From: Plectrocnemia conspersa | Lineage: Eukaryota > Arthropoda > Insecta > Trichoptera > Polycentropodidae | Assembly: GCA_009617715.1 (NCBI GenBank) | Contig: VTFK01000121.1 | Coordinates: forward strand, 496,001 to 560,000 | Direction: 5' to 3' | DNA: 64,000 bases | Shown here: piece by piece, positions 11,730 to 23,159 of the stretch | Layout of the letters: each line of letters starts with the position of its first letter | Numbering within the stretch: position 1 is the first letter of the stretch | Made by a program: the position numbers and the translations under genes | Notes under the pieces: generated by a model | What the model was told of the DNA's origin: nothing | The model's input: only the letters and a program-made list of their open reading frames with translations | Database searches by the model: none

Positions 11730-12955
11730 TTAATGCGAACAATGTCCTTGCATCTCCTTGGAAAGTTTCAGTAAGTCAAGTTTATATGTTGTTGTTTTTA
11801 ATTTCAGGCATGATTCCAAGTTCTCGTCAATAAGACGACTTCTCAGTTTACTCTTGATAAAGTTCATGCTTAAAAAGGATTGTTCGCATGAATATGTAGA
11901 ACCAAAAAGGGAAAGAACAGCAAACGCAAGTTTTTTCAGCTGATCGTAAGAGTCAGGAATACTATTCCAGACGTTGAAAATGATCATGTCTTCATTCTCC
12001 AGGTCTTTCAAAGCAGACCACTTGTGTTGTGAACTAAGATCACATTCGTTCTTCTCCAATATTTTCAAATCAATACAAAGTCGTTGAAATTTGGAGCTCC
12101 ATATTTCCTTGTTTTTTAAATCCTGCAATTGTATTTCAAAGTTACCAATGTTAATGCCAAAAGAGAAAATTTCAATTTCAATGTAGCATTAAGAGGATTT
12201 TTGACGAATGCTAAGGTCGCTTTGCTGTTTTTAAACTCCTGAAACTTGCTGAGAAATGCTTCCCTCATATTTAAGATTGTTGTTTTTAAATGCTGTTTGT
12301 TAATAGAGGAATTATTTTCTTGGCGATGCTTCTGCAGGTTAGGAAAGTGAAACAATTTCCCTTTCAAAATCTTGAACAAAAAGGGATAATTTGTTTTCGA
12401 ATGAAATGACTTCTTCTAACATCGAAAAAATTGTGTTTCCTTTCCCTTGTAGTTTACGGTTAAGCTGATTTAGATGAGACGTAACGTCTATCATGAAATG
12501 AAAGTTTTGGATCCACTGTAAGTTATGGATAGTGAACACCCTTTTCAAGGAGAAATTTCTGGCAATATCCCTATTGAAACGTTCATATATTTTAATAAAC
12601 GTTCAATATCCCTATTGAACGTTTTAAAACGCGAAACGTTTTAAAACGTTCCCTCTTGATAACCATCGAACCTTGTTATGAAGCAGAAGATCAGCGTACT
12701 CACTCTCCATTTCAACTAAAAATTCTTTGAATTGACGATGCTTCAGAGCTTTAGCTACAATGGAGTTGATGGTCGTGATCACTAATCCCAACTTTACTAA
12801 TTTCTTCCGGAAATGTCTGCGCATAAAGCGTTTCTTGGTGAATAATGCAATGATAAACCAATATCTCGCGATTAATTTTTATTTCAAAATGACAACAAGC
12901 CCTTTTCTGACGCCGGTCATACTTTTGGCCCCGTCTGTAACCGCCAAATACGCAG
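11730..12955 (-). pseudogene. hAT transposase remnant
   Basis: Read in minus order, the pieces follow the usual hAT (Charlie, GTF2IRD2/ZBED-like) order. They are TDGAKSMTGVRKG near 12930-12900; ALKHRQFKEFLVEMESEYAD and NKVRWLSRGNVLKRF at 12824-12624; NFHFMIDVTSHLNQLNRKLQ at 12548-12339; and the C-terminal dimerisation motif LFGSTYSCEQSFLSMNFIKS, followed by KLRSRLIDENLESCLKL, in 12128-11730. Frameshifts and a local duplication at 12563-12650 split the frame. The N-terminal BED finger and the first part of the catalytic domain are absent, so it cannot make an active enzyme. Confidence 0.8.
12563..12650. repeat. Local duplication with palindromic units inside the hAT transposase
   Basis: CAATATCCCTATTGAA occurs at 12563 and again at 12604, and AACGTTTTAAAACG occurs twice between 12619 and 12648. 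The unit derives from the codons of the conserved VLKRF segment, so it arose within this copy by slippage or repair and breaks the frame there. Confidence 0.7.
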
Positions 12956-13162
12956 ATTGACAGCTGTAATACTACTACGCTGCGCTGCGCCCCTGCCGGA
13001 TGAAAGAGGTACTACGTCAACGCTCACGCACACATTCAACGTTGCATGGAAAGGACACTCTACCAGAATTGGCGCCCGGGACCGTGGATATTTATGCCAG
13101 AGCCGCACTCAAGGAGCCAAAGAGCCGCATGCGGCTCCGGAGCCGCACTTTGCCGACCCCTG

Positions 13163-13690
13163 CCCTAAACCATACACAAAGACGCACTCCATGGACAAAT
13201 GGATTAAAAATCATAATATTTGCTTAGACCGTTGATAAGCTTAAAAAATCCCTGGATAGTGTAAATTAAAAATGTTTAAAAAAGAGCCTACGAATAAATA
13301 TCGATAAAACATTTTTTTTGTAATAGGGAAGATCCTCGTGGGTCCATTAAGCGGGGTTAAAATTGCGAGGATAAAGTATTTTAAATACCTGTGTAATTGG
13401 GTAAATGACGAAATGGACCCCGACGAAAAAATTAATTAAATTCGTAAAGTGCTAATATACGGATGCGAGACCTGGACCTTAAAAAATAATAAAATCAATT
13501 AACTAGGAGTGTTTTAAATGTAATTTTCTAGACGAATGCTAAAATTTCCGTGGACTAAGAGAGCTCCAATGACCGAATTCTCTTCATGATAGGACACAAT
13601 CGAGAACTCTTTTCAACCATCAAATGGAGGAAAATGAAGTACCTCGAACACATGATTCGAGGTCCGAAATATGAGTTTTTTCATAGATGA
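13163..13690 (+). pseudogene. Degenerate LINE polymerase, 3' part
   Basis: After the hAT element the LINE frame resumes. Plus-strand translation shows IKYFKYLCNWVNDEMDPDEK, then LIYGCETWTLKNNKIN, RRMLKFPWTKRAPMTE and, with frameshifts, a stretch like YLEHMIRGPKYEFF. These match the C-terminal part of non-LTR polymerases (YLG..I..D, LLYGCETWTL, RRMLKIPWT.R, GHIMRG.KY). Stops are frequent. The piece continues the fragment at 11165-11484, and the order and orientation agree. Confidence 0.75.
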
Positions 13691-14259
13691 AAAAAACTGA
13701 AAGAAAAAAATGCATCGGAAAATTGATGTTTTTTGTTACAAAAAATACGCATACGGACTGAGATGTATTTGCCAAGGACCGGGAGAGATACTAATAAACT
13801 AAAATAGGTGCTTGATAACCTCTGGAATCCGACATTACACTAAAATAAGAAAAACAGTAAAAAATACTGTAGCATTTTATGCCACAATTATATGTATAAA
13901 TTACGCTTTTTTTTACAGCTGTAATAAAATTTATCGTACTTTAACAGTTTAGCTTTGGCGATACTCAAAAAAAATTTTTGTATACATTGCTTAAATTTTT
14001 TTAGGCTTAAATAATGATTTTTTAAAACATAAAATTTATGATTTAAATCATTTGTGATTGTAATTATATTCTAACATTGTCTAATATATTTATTATATTT
14101 TTTTACTGCCACAAAGGTTAAGCTGTCTAATTTAGTATATGTAAAGGTAAAAATATCAAAATATTTTCTTAGCAGCGATCTTAATAAATTATAACATTTA
14201 TGTTACAATAGCATAGTTCATGAAATTTAAGGAGTTTATATATTTTTAACGATACATAC

Positions 14260-14407
14260 CTTAACCCTTTCTTGGATGCTTTCCACTAGGAGCGCTCTAG
14301 CTATTCGTTTGCGTCTTCGCTTTCTCCTAGCACGTGTTCTAGTACGAGTACAAGCCCTTTCACGTTCCAGTACAACAACGCATTCAGACACGGAACAAGT
14401 TTCAATT
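14260..14407 (-). CDS. Exon 3 of the same gene, encoding a basic segment
   Basis: This exon of 148 bases lies between an acceptor (TTTATAG) and a good donor (AAG|GTATGT). It enters in phase 2 and leaves in phase 0, fitting exon 2 upstream and exon 4 downstream. It encodes residues 202-250, with the codon for Gly201 shared with exon 2. The striking feature is a dense positive tract at about residues 222-235 (RTRTRARRKRRRKR), followed by an amphipathic stretch (IARALLVESIQERVK). Because exon 4 supplies a membrane helix about 14 residues later, the tract would lie on the cytoplasmic side by the positive-inside rule. Alone it would resemble a nuclear localisation signal, so both readings remain open. 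Confidence 0.8.
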
Positions 14408-15422
14408 CTATAAACAAAAATATAACTTATCAATACAATATACAATTAAGCTATAATGTCTCTAGCATACGACTTATGATTTTAACGGGACAGTACACAA
14501 CATGCAAACGGATAATTATCGATTAAAGCGTCATTACACACACAACGATGTCGATGTCGATGTCGCTATACGACCCGAGAAGTATTTCGGTTGGGTAAAC
14601 AGAAATCAACTTTTAAATCTGTTTACAAATCACGGATTTCAATCAGATGCCGCTTGATTCAATTGGAGCAAATTAAAAGTTCAAGATAAAATGGTGTGAG
14701 ACTTTTATAAATATACCCATATATGAATCAAAGTGAAAATAAAAATAGATAATTTAAACATTGTAGATTAAGGCAAGACGCCATATGCAGGAAAGTACTA
14801 AAAGGCTCAAAAGTTAAGCGCCGAATAATAATTTTATAATAGTCAAGTTGGAAACTCGGTAATGTATAGAAATATGTTCCGCGAGACTTACGATGAAAGT
14901 AGCGAAGAGGAACTAAATCAAAAGACAAACAATATTTTGCGAACATCGTATAACACCCTTTCATCTTTGCATATATAATATATCCATAATGTAGTATTCA
15001 TCGTCATAATTCATTGAATAAAAAAAATATGTTCTATGGATTGATTTGATTTGAGATTCAGAAACAGCTCATATTCATAAATGCAAATGATTATTTGTTG
15101 CTGATAATTAGCTTTTAATACATGTGTGATACTTTATTTTTTCTGCAGTGGAAAATATGTTTTTACCTCTCAAAAAATAATAGCGTACATTTATATAATA
15201 TATGCAGTATATATAATATAACATTGGTCATATTAAAACGACAATAGAGAGTTTTTACAGGTATTCAAATATAATTTATTTAAAGGTAATTGAAAAAGGA
15301 TCGCAGGCCCTTTGTTCAACCCGGTAAGTTCTATCCTATCCAGTTGCGTGCTTTGTATTTTCATTTGCCATAATTTATTTTATATATTATAGTAAACATT
15401 TTCTAAATGTTGAAAATAACAA

Positions 15423-15703
15423 TTTGAGTAAAGGTCAAACAGCGTGTATAATTGTATTGGATTCGCAAGAGCTAAATCAGATCAACACAAGTAAAGGAAT
15501 TCATTATTCAGGTTAGTCTGTCCAAAATATATTAAACCGGCTTCATGAATATGGCATTTACAAGTCCAGACCAGGAATTGGGAAAAATGAATTTCATCAC
15601 AAACACTGAGCAGAAAGGTCAAATATGTGGGACTCGGGAGATATCAAAGCTACATAAGCCGTTCAGACTAAAATGGACTCTGCAAACTGACGAATCTAAC
15701 TTA
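15423..15703 (+). pseudogene. Tc1-like transposase relic (N-terminal DNA-binding region)
   Basis: The plus-strand translation reads LSKGQTACIIVLDSQELNQ, then INTSKGIHYSG, SVQNILNRLHEYGIYKSRPG and IGKNEFHH. This follows the helix-turn-helix region of Tc1-like transposases (LS..ER..II.L...G.S...IA...G.S.S.VS..L.R..E.G....RPG.GR). One stop and several frameshifts occur and no DDE catalytic region is found downstream, so it is a 5' fragment. It lies in intron 2 of the membrane protein gene. Confidence 0.65.
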
Positions 15704-16545
15704 AAGATAATTATTTATTACTTTAAATTATTTGTGGGGATGTGCATTTAAAATATTTCATCGATTTCGTTACACAAATAGCAAAAGCGTTATGGGATTA
15801 TGTTTTATAGTAACTGTAGAATAAGAGCATTTGTATATAATTTTCACTTCTCAATTTTCTCGAGACATTTTGATAAATAAAAAAAGATATTGATTACAGA
15901 GCGTCCTTGAGTTACAAAAGATTTTTTAGCTCCTGTATTTATACCCAAATCGTAGTGAAAATTGTCAATAACAGCTGTGACTACTTTACATTTTTCATAC
16001 TTCAAATAAGATAAAGATAAAAACCTTTTAGGATTATTTGAAAAATGAGATTTAAGTTCGCCGACTAGGAGATTTTATTATACAGTAATATAAAAAATGC
16101 AATGGTTGTAAAACATTTAAAAAATTTGTACAAATTAAATTTTTCACAAAAATGACATCGAGAAGAAACACTAATCATATCTATCTAAAAAAAATTTACA
16201 TACCCCAAGAGTAATAAAAGATTTATTAAAATCTATTTTTAAAGAAATTCAATTTCTTAACACAACTGAAAATCTCAAGTAAGATTGGCAAAAATTAATA
16301 CATGTAGTGGATAAAAGCGTCGTAACAATAATTCTACTATTCATTCATATTTGTAGAGAAATGTCTAAAAAAAATACTTTATCAATATTATATTAACTTC
16401 AAAAACACAATTTAACAACGCAGATGGTAAATTTTTTTCACATATAAAAATAAATTATGGGGTCTTATTCTTAAAACTCTCGTTAATTTACTGTGACCAA
16501 AATGATCATCCATCAACAAGGAAACAAGACAATAGCGTAAAAGAT

Positions 16546-16682
16546 GGGACCACACAGATTGTTACGACCAGACACCTCGTTATAACCTTAACTAAAGGGT
16601 TCCCTCATAAATAGCTTGCAAGGATTCTCCGGTGCATTGTATACATATTTATTTGTTATAAAACGCGCACTTTTGTGGTCCC
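16546..16682. repeat. Short inverted repeat pair (GGGACCACA / TGTGGTCCC)
   Basis: A perfect 9-base inverted pair lies at 16546-16554 and 16674-16682, enclosing 119 bases inside the extra block of the dispersed repeat. It could mark a small element, but no target duplication is evident. Confidence 0.3.
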
Positions 16683-16818
16683 GTTAAACCCGTTACACAT
16701 ATGCAATTGACCTCGGAGATTTTCATTGAGCAAATGTCATTTTCTAAAGGCGTATACTTATTTCATTGATTCTAAGAAGCATGTGTATCGATTGGCATGA
16801 TCAGCAAGCTTTGCAGTC

Positions 16819-17024
16819 CTAGATATTTAAGCCTGGACTTTGATAGGGAGAAAATAGTCGCAAGCAGTCACTCGCAAACTCCGGCAGATACTCAAAGAGA
16901 CCAGCAAACAGACGCGAAAATTCACGAGACTTCCAAACACGATCATCGTAGTAAGAAGAACTGTCTTCAAACACTGTCGCTGCAGGAGAAACCCCTGAGG
17001 ATCTTCCACGGACATCATCACTGA
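16819..17024 (+). CDS. Isolated exon-like open frame, function unknown
   Basis: After an acceptor-like AAGCTTTGCAG (ending 16815), a frame reads PRYLSLDFDREKIVASSHSQ and then a hydrophilic His/Gln/Lys-rich segment ending ...PLRIFHGHHH before a TGA at 17022-17024. GC content from about 16790 to 17060 is well above the flanks. It lies inside the extra block that distinguishes repeat copy 1 from copy 2. It may be a retained fragment of a host gene or part of an element; the minus strand is also open over the same bases, which lowers confidence. Confidence 0.25.
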
Positions 17025-18618
17025 GCCAGCTTTTCCACCACCGCTCGAAGAATAACAATCTCGCCTATCATAGTATATATGTAATATAATTTATTATTAC
17101 ACCCCTTAGGGTTACTAAACTTTTAAAAATCTTTGATCACTGCAGTAGCTATTGTCTATTTTGTTTTGCGAAATTTATCTTTTTATCACAACCATAAATA
17201 TAACACATAAAAGTTGACAAATGAGATCCAGTGTCGAATTTGAAATAACAAATAAAAAGTACTTTGTAACTGCTGAAACTCCAAAAATTACTCATATTTA
17301 CGAGCTAATATTGTACTGCTGTGGACTTTTTCAATGGTTTATATTGAAATGTTTTTAAATCAATACGAACTCCGAATGAGACTAGAATTAAGTATTAAGT
17401 AAGAAGGGCGCTACTCTAATAACAGCAGAAGGAGTATTCCAGTTTATATTTAAAAAGCTTGATGAAATTGGGAAGGAAATGTGGCAAAAATTATTACTTG
17501 CAATAAAAATAAAAATTTCCATTTTTGCAATATATTTTGGATATAAAATTTTGAAAAAAATACAGCTAATTGTACCTTTGCAGAATTCAGTTACAATAGG
17601 TAACTTCATTAACTAGAAATGGTTTACAGCAAGAATCGCAAAATACAATATTATTAGTTGTTAGTAATAATTAATTAACACTCATTAGTCTAAATTATAA
17701 CAACAAATTCAGAAATAAATGCATGTAAAAAAATGGACAGTAAAAGCGACAAACTATCGCAACTAAAATGATTTTTTTTACAACATGGTTTATTAAAACT
17801 AAACTTAAAACTAATTTAAAATTTTATGTTTTTAATACACTATTATATTTAAGATATTTATTTTTAAAATAAAAATATTTTTTTTATTATTTTCTTCTGT
17901 TGTATTTTTTTTTAATAATATTGATATTAATTATGAATATATTAAAGTATTTTATGGTATACTATTCGATGTTCCGTACTATTATCTTTATGTACAACAC
18001 ATTGCTGATAATAAAGCACACATAAACAGCAACTAAATGAGACTTTTCGGCAGTAGAAATAATTAAAATAAAATTTTGTATTTTTATAAATTTTAAAACA
18101 ATGCTTTTAAACCTAAAAAAGATAGTCTTTATACTTTTTTAGTTATCATAGAATTATTTGGAGTTTATAGTTACAGCTGTAAATTAACCTAAGAGTCTAT
18201 CAAGAAATAAAAATATACAAAAACCATTACATTTAGTAAGAAATTTATCTAATTAAACATGTATTTATTCTGCAAGATCATCATTGTAGGAAAGATCATA
18301 ATCTTAAAAAAAATGAGCTAAAGTATGTATAAAACTAAAATAAAAACCGTAACAACGTTTTGGTCAGATGCAAAGTTTGTATTTATGCAGGTGAAGGACA
18401 TATAAAACAAACATAATGGAAATATCAAATGTTCATGCATAATGTTTGTCAACTAACTCATAGACTGACCTGACCTGATACAATAATTATTTAACTAGAA
18501 AAAATGTCCTATAAGCAGACAATGTGACCCAGTATAAAACAATAAAATATATTATGTATACAAATGTACACACAAAGACAAATGTACTAGTATAAATTTA
18601 TAATTTAAAATATATTAC

Positions 18619-18805
18619 CCGTGTTTTTCGGGCGAAGGGGGTGGAAGACAAGGCTCTCTCTCATGCCAACATCTCGCTGGTGGTTCAGCGATATTATCTT
18701 CGCAAATTTCCCTCTCGAGTTCTCCGTCTTTGCTTTTGTCCTTGTGCCTTCCTCTTTTCTTTGATCTATCCGCGGGTTTAACCAACTCCTTGTGCTCGCA
18801 CTCGT
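18619..18805 (-). CDS. Exon 2 of the same membrane protein gene
   Basis: This exon of 187 bases has an acceptor reading TTTTGCAG and a donor reading CACGG|GTAATA. It enters in phase 1 and leaves in phase 2, matching exons 1 and 3 exactly. It encodes residues 139-200 plus two bases. The segment is highly charged, with a Lys/Arg/Asp-rich tract (KKRGRHKDKSKDGELERE, about residues 154-171) followed by a Cys- and Pro-containing part (CWHEREPCLPPPSPEKH, residues 184-200). Such composition suggests a disordered, solvent-exposed region. It lies 6.7 kb downstream of exon 1. The local rise in GC against an AT-rich intron, plus correct phase at both ends, supports it. The donor is weaker than consensus at positions +5 and +6. 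Confidence 0.8.
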
Positions 18806-21790
18806 CTGCAAAAGTAATAATTTTCGATCAACTCTAAATCATATGAGCAAACAATTACCCATAAAGTTCGAGAATATATACGAGCATATAAATAAATTCA
18901 ATCTATACGATAAATGATGTTACTGATTACCTTAAAAATCCTATGAAGAATGTACTATAATTTTGTTGGTGTTGTTGTGTATTGCTAAATTATATTTTAT
19001 TTTAATTTTTAGTCAATTAATTTGAAAGAGCAAATATTTAGATTAAAAATCTCGTCAAGTTTATTTAATGTATGATCAAACGTTGGCGTTGAAGTCTTTG
19101 AACCCTTGATTTGAAAGCTCTTGGAAGACTTTTATGCGATTAACGCAGCAAATGTGTTCACCCATAGCAAACAATATACATATATAAATATATATAGTAT
19201 ATGGTTCTTATTATCTCTCCCTAAATATATTTTTATCTGCTTGTAATTGTTTACATAAATCAAAATGAAAATTTGCTTCAGTGATTTCTACGTTGATGTG
19301 ATAAGTATATTATAAAAGGAAAATAGCAATAATGTGCTCATTGATCCGTATAAATATATAAAAAAATTGTAAGAGGCAAGAGACAAAATAACAAATTTAT
19401 TTAGTATATAAGAAACTCACGAGAATGATTGATCACGATATAGAAAAGCCATTAGCGCATTTTCGCATCAAATTCATTAATTATAATCGTGTTAGTATGC
19501 TAATACACTTGGCGTTTAATACCAAAAGTTAGTCAACTTCTTTTTTGCTTATTGATGTAATAATTATTATATAATTAATCAAGTAAATGCTATTAACGTC
19601 CCTGCGATGTAAGTGTATTTTCTCGTAAGTGAATTGGTGGAAAAAAGCGATCCACTATCAAGATTAAAAACTATCCCTCTCTTTGATAAATGTTCATCTC
19701 GTTTTTGCACAGCTAATTACCACCTCGGCTTATACGTTGCTCTGAACTAAACTATTGTTCACAAAGATTAATTAAAAAGTGTACGAATGTATCTATAATA
19801 CAAGTATGCACGGAAAAAGTTGGTTATGTAATAAGTATCTTTGTAGCACATTTTCCTACATTAAAACCATGTGTCTGATAAATTTATATTTATAATAAAA
19901 ATATAGCATAAAAGTCCCTTGAAATTAGATTTAGGTTTTTTTATATTTTAATCCTAATATGTACCATGAAGTATATTTTCAGTTTCTAGAACTATAAAAA
20001 TGTCTTTTTTTTATTTGTTATTTCGTACAAATTTATGTATTTCAATTCTACCTAAATTACTAAGCAAACATATTTTTCCATTTTCTGATAAAATTATTTG
20101 AGATGCGTAACTCGAACAATGTATAATAATAAATGTTATCCCATTAGAAGAAATGTTAACCTTCTACATGTTTATAGCATCCCAATTATTAACTATTTCA
20201 TTCCATTAAAGATTTAAGATAAAAAATGTCAAATATATTTAACATGCCTAACATATAATAATATTTTTATTGTAAATTTATTTTTTAAGAACATCTATTG
20301 TGAATATCGTTACTTATTTACAAAAATAGTTCTTGTACATATTAATTCATCATGAAAACAGTTATGTAAATAAAATAAAGTATGAATAAATCTAATAAAA
20401 CTTACGAAAACATATTTCAAAAATGAATATACTACATGTGTTTTTTAATATTAGCTATTAATAAGCTCATTGAAATGAGTCGAATTAAAATAAGCCAACA
20501 ATATTTTCTACAACTCGCAGAAAACCTTTGTTTATAACCCTTAAAGGTTAAAAATTAAAATTCATTAAATGAAAGCGGAAAGGCTTACTGTCATTGCAGT
20601 AAAACTGATGATTAACAAAAAATCACAATATCCAGAATTTTAACAACGTAAACAATTAATTAGATCAGTAATAAAATATGCTTGCTAGGTGTGGAGTAAC
20701 ACTACTAATTAAAATACTCCCAACTTTATATATGTATATTATAATATTCCCTTCTACACTTTAAAAAACTGCATAGTAAATTTACAGTAGCATAATTTAA
20801 TAAACGTCATAATTATAGTAAAAAATAATATAAAAATATTACGCAACACTATCTTAACTCACTTGAAACGGTGACTATATTTTCTTAGCAAACTTTAGCT
20901 TAATTATATATATAAAATGCCTCAACACAACTTGATTTACGGGTTTTTGTTAAATTTCCAAGAGTACTAGATTCCACGTTAGGTAAATAGATATAAATGG
21001 CTTTAAACTAAATAATTAAAAATAATTAATTAAATTACTCTTTTGTATTTTTCCTAAAATTATGTTAGCTATTTATTCATATTTTAACTTTTAAACCTAA
21101 AAATGGCTATAAATAAATACTTCTACTCAATTTAAAAGTACGTACATATTTTTTCGTATTCTTAAACGCTTATAAAATATTTTTTTAGGAAAGAACTTAA
21201 CAAATATTTAAATAAAATCAGACATTATACATATTTCATACTCTAGTACGATTTAACAAAATTTTAACAATGACAGAATCATTTAAAATCTGTTTTAAAT
21301 GTATTAACTAGATGATTTATTTATCTTAGATTTGGTTTTTAATACTTAATTGCTCAATTACCATTTTTTTAAATAGTTTAAAAGAATAGGTGTGACTTTC
21401 AAAAAACACAGGCAATTCAGTCTGCAAAAATAAGCAGGGACATTTTTTTTAGGAATTTACTTTAATATTTCGTAGCAAATGTAGCTACAATATATAATAT
21501 TTTTACAGATAGAACAGTCTACGAACATATGTAGTAATATAATACATGTTTGTTCTACTATTTATAAAGATATATGTATATATTTAACTGATATTTTTAA
21601 TCACAATAACCCTGGAGCTTTATTACAAGTAAACTGCTTTGCAGGCTTCAAGTTATTGATACGGGAGAGATGTCCGATCACTTGAAACGTTGTACTTTGA
21701 AATATTCAATGATCTCAATACAACTTGCATAATTCGTTGCTATATTGACGCTGACAAACACATAATTTTCTGTCAGTTTAAAAATCTCCC
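18806..21790 (-). other. Intron 1 of the membrane protein gene, distal part
   Basis: AT-rich DNA with no recognisable frame or element. Intron 1 in full is 18806-25485. Confidence 0.6.
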
Positions 21791-21791
21791 T

Positions 21792-21816
21792 CAAGACTTT
21801 TAACTTAAAAGTCTTG
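21792..21816. repeat. Perfect 12-bp inverted repeat with 1-base spacer
   Basis: CAAGACTTTTAA, one C, then TTAAAAGTCTTG. The arms are perfectly complementary. No transposon or gene context is visible. Confidence 0.8.
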
Positions 21817-21994
21817 CACTAAATGATTTGAATAAAATAATAAAAAATATATAGATGATATATATTGCTCTGTCTTTAATATGACATTTACACAATATTA
21901 TTTTATGAATTATATTTCATTAAATAAACAAATTAAAAAATGGTTAAAAATCGCATACACATGAATTCACTGACACACATATTATACGCGTTTT

Positions 21995-22380
21995 GCGTGC
22001 GCGAATTTTCGCGTGCGCGATCAAAAAAATATTTGAACCTACTAAACGAGCCATCTTGTCGGTTATTAAATAATATCCATGAGTGGAGAGTTTTTTTCGC
22101 TCACATTTTAAATAATATAAAAGCCCTCGTATTGAGAGACAACAATGAAAGCCGGGGGGAAGATTAAAAAAACGTTTTCCTCCCCGGAGGGCCTCGGCTG
22201 TTTCAGCTAATATCTCGTTCGATGGACGGCCGGCCTTTCGGGCAGCAAATCAAAACCCAAAAGGGTTCATTTGAATATCAAACGCGAAAAATTGGTATTT
22301 GAAAACCTTTTCAGGGAGTGGGATTGAGAGAGTGAACAGGAAACGGACGTGCACGTTCTGGATAGACTGTAATTTGGACA
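21995..22380. promoter_or_regulatory. GC/CpG-rich island, possible regulatory DNA
   Basis: The block begins with a direct repeat of GCGTGCGCGA (21995-22004 and 22011-22020). From about 22150 to 22380 it continues with CCCCGGAGGGCC, GGACGGCCGGCCTTTCGGGC and other GC-rich, non-repetitive sequence. It contains no splice-supported coding frame and lies in intron 1 of the membrane protein gene, about 3.3 kb from exon 1. Such islands in an AT-rich intron are often conserved non-coding elements; that is inference. Confidence 0.25.
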
Positions 22381-22657
22381 AGGAAAGTTGTGCCTAAAAA
22401 GGATAGTTGTAATATCGTAGATATGTATTTATTTTGGATCGTAAAGAAAATGTATAAAATTCAAATCGGTCAATATAAAAGAAAGATATTTTTATGTAAA
22501 GAATCAAAAGCAAATAAATATAATTTTTATGCAATAATTTTATACATGTATCGTTAATTTAATTGTGTTTTTGCAAAATCTTAAAAAACATTTTTAACTA
22601 CATGTTATTTATTGATTAATTACTAATCTGATCTTTCAGGCACGATACAAATTTAGA

Positions 22658-22777
22658 ACACTAGTGAACATATGGGATTTCATCCGAGAACCATCAGATA
22701 TTAATCATCGACTAGCATAATCTATATAATATACACTTTAATGGTATATTGTAAAGCATGTTTTACCAGTATTTTTT
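22658..22777 (+). repeat. Dispersed direct repeat, copy 1 of 2
   Basis: ACACTAGTGAACATATGGGA and the following ~120 bases align with 24321-24437 in the same orientation, sharing ATTAATCATCGA / ATTAATCACCGA, ATAATCTATA and the pair GGTATATTGTAAAGCATG / TGATATATTGTACAGCATG. No coding potential. Confidence 0.65.
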
Positions 22778-23159
22778 ATATTTTTTCAATGTGTATCGTT
22801 TTTAATGCATAACTCAGTATATTTACACAACTTATGTACATTGTATCTATATCATATTTTCTTTTTATTAGATACAATAAACATCTTTGAATATCAAATT
22901 TCTTTTTTCACACACAATAATGTACTGAATAAATTTAACCCTACGCATAAATTTTATCACATATTGAATGAGTTATGTACACAACATATAATATATATCA
23001 TACATATATTGTATGTGGGAAAAAACTCGTATGTTTATACATCAATTTTCGATCTTTTGTCCATTATGTTTATTTACCTATTATTATTTAATAAACATAG
23101 TGATAATAAAATAAAGCACAAATCGCTATAGTGCTACAGTATAGTTGTACATTAGACAA

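Larger units (their letters stand above)
11485..13162 (-). mobile_element. hAT transposon (Charlie/ZBED-type), internally deleted, with TIRs and TSD
   Basis: The element starts CAGTGGTCGGCAAAC at 11485 and ends TTTGCCGACCCCTG at 13162, giving imperfect terminal inverted repeats. It is flanked by CCCTAAAT (11477-11484) and CCCTAAAC (13163-13170), an 8-base target duplication with one difference, the size expected for hAT. At 1678 bp it is shorter than a complete autonomous element, and the N-terminal zinc finger and first catalytic region are missing. It is inserted into a LINE relic, so it is the younger of the two. It lies in intron 3 of the host gene. Confidence 0.85.
16375..18090 (+). repeat. 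Dispersed repeat, copy 1, with extra blocks
   Basis: Blocks at 16404-16440, 17133-17433 and 18000-18070 align in order and orientation with 37925-37958, 37990-38260 and 38405-38470. Shared landmarks are CAACGCAGATGGTAAATTTT, TTTGTTTTGCGAAATTTAT, and the pair AGACTTTTCGGCAGTAG / AGTCTTTTTGGCAGCAG. This copy carries about 650 extra bases (16445-17100) and a further few hundred (about 17440-17900). It lies in intron 2. The nature of the parent element is unknown. Confidence 0.55.

Noticed and set aside
12957..13235. Plus-strand frames near the right end of the hAT element
   Set aside because: They run across the terminal inverted repeat and the insertion boundary, so they are accidental.
22805..23131. 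108-codon plus-strand frame
   Set aside because: Very AT-rich codons (Tyr/Ile/Asn/Lys/Phe), no domain and no splice support; a chance open stretch.
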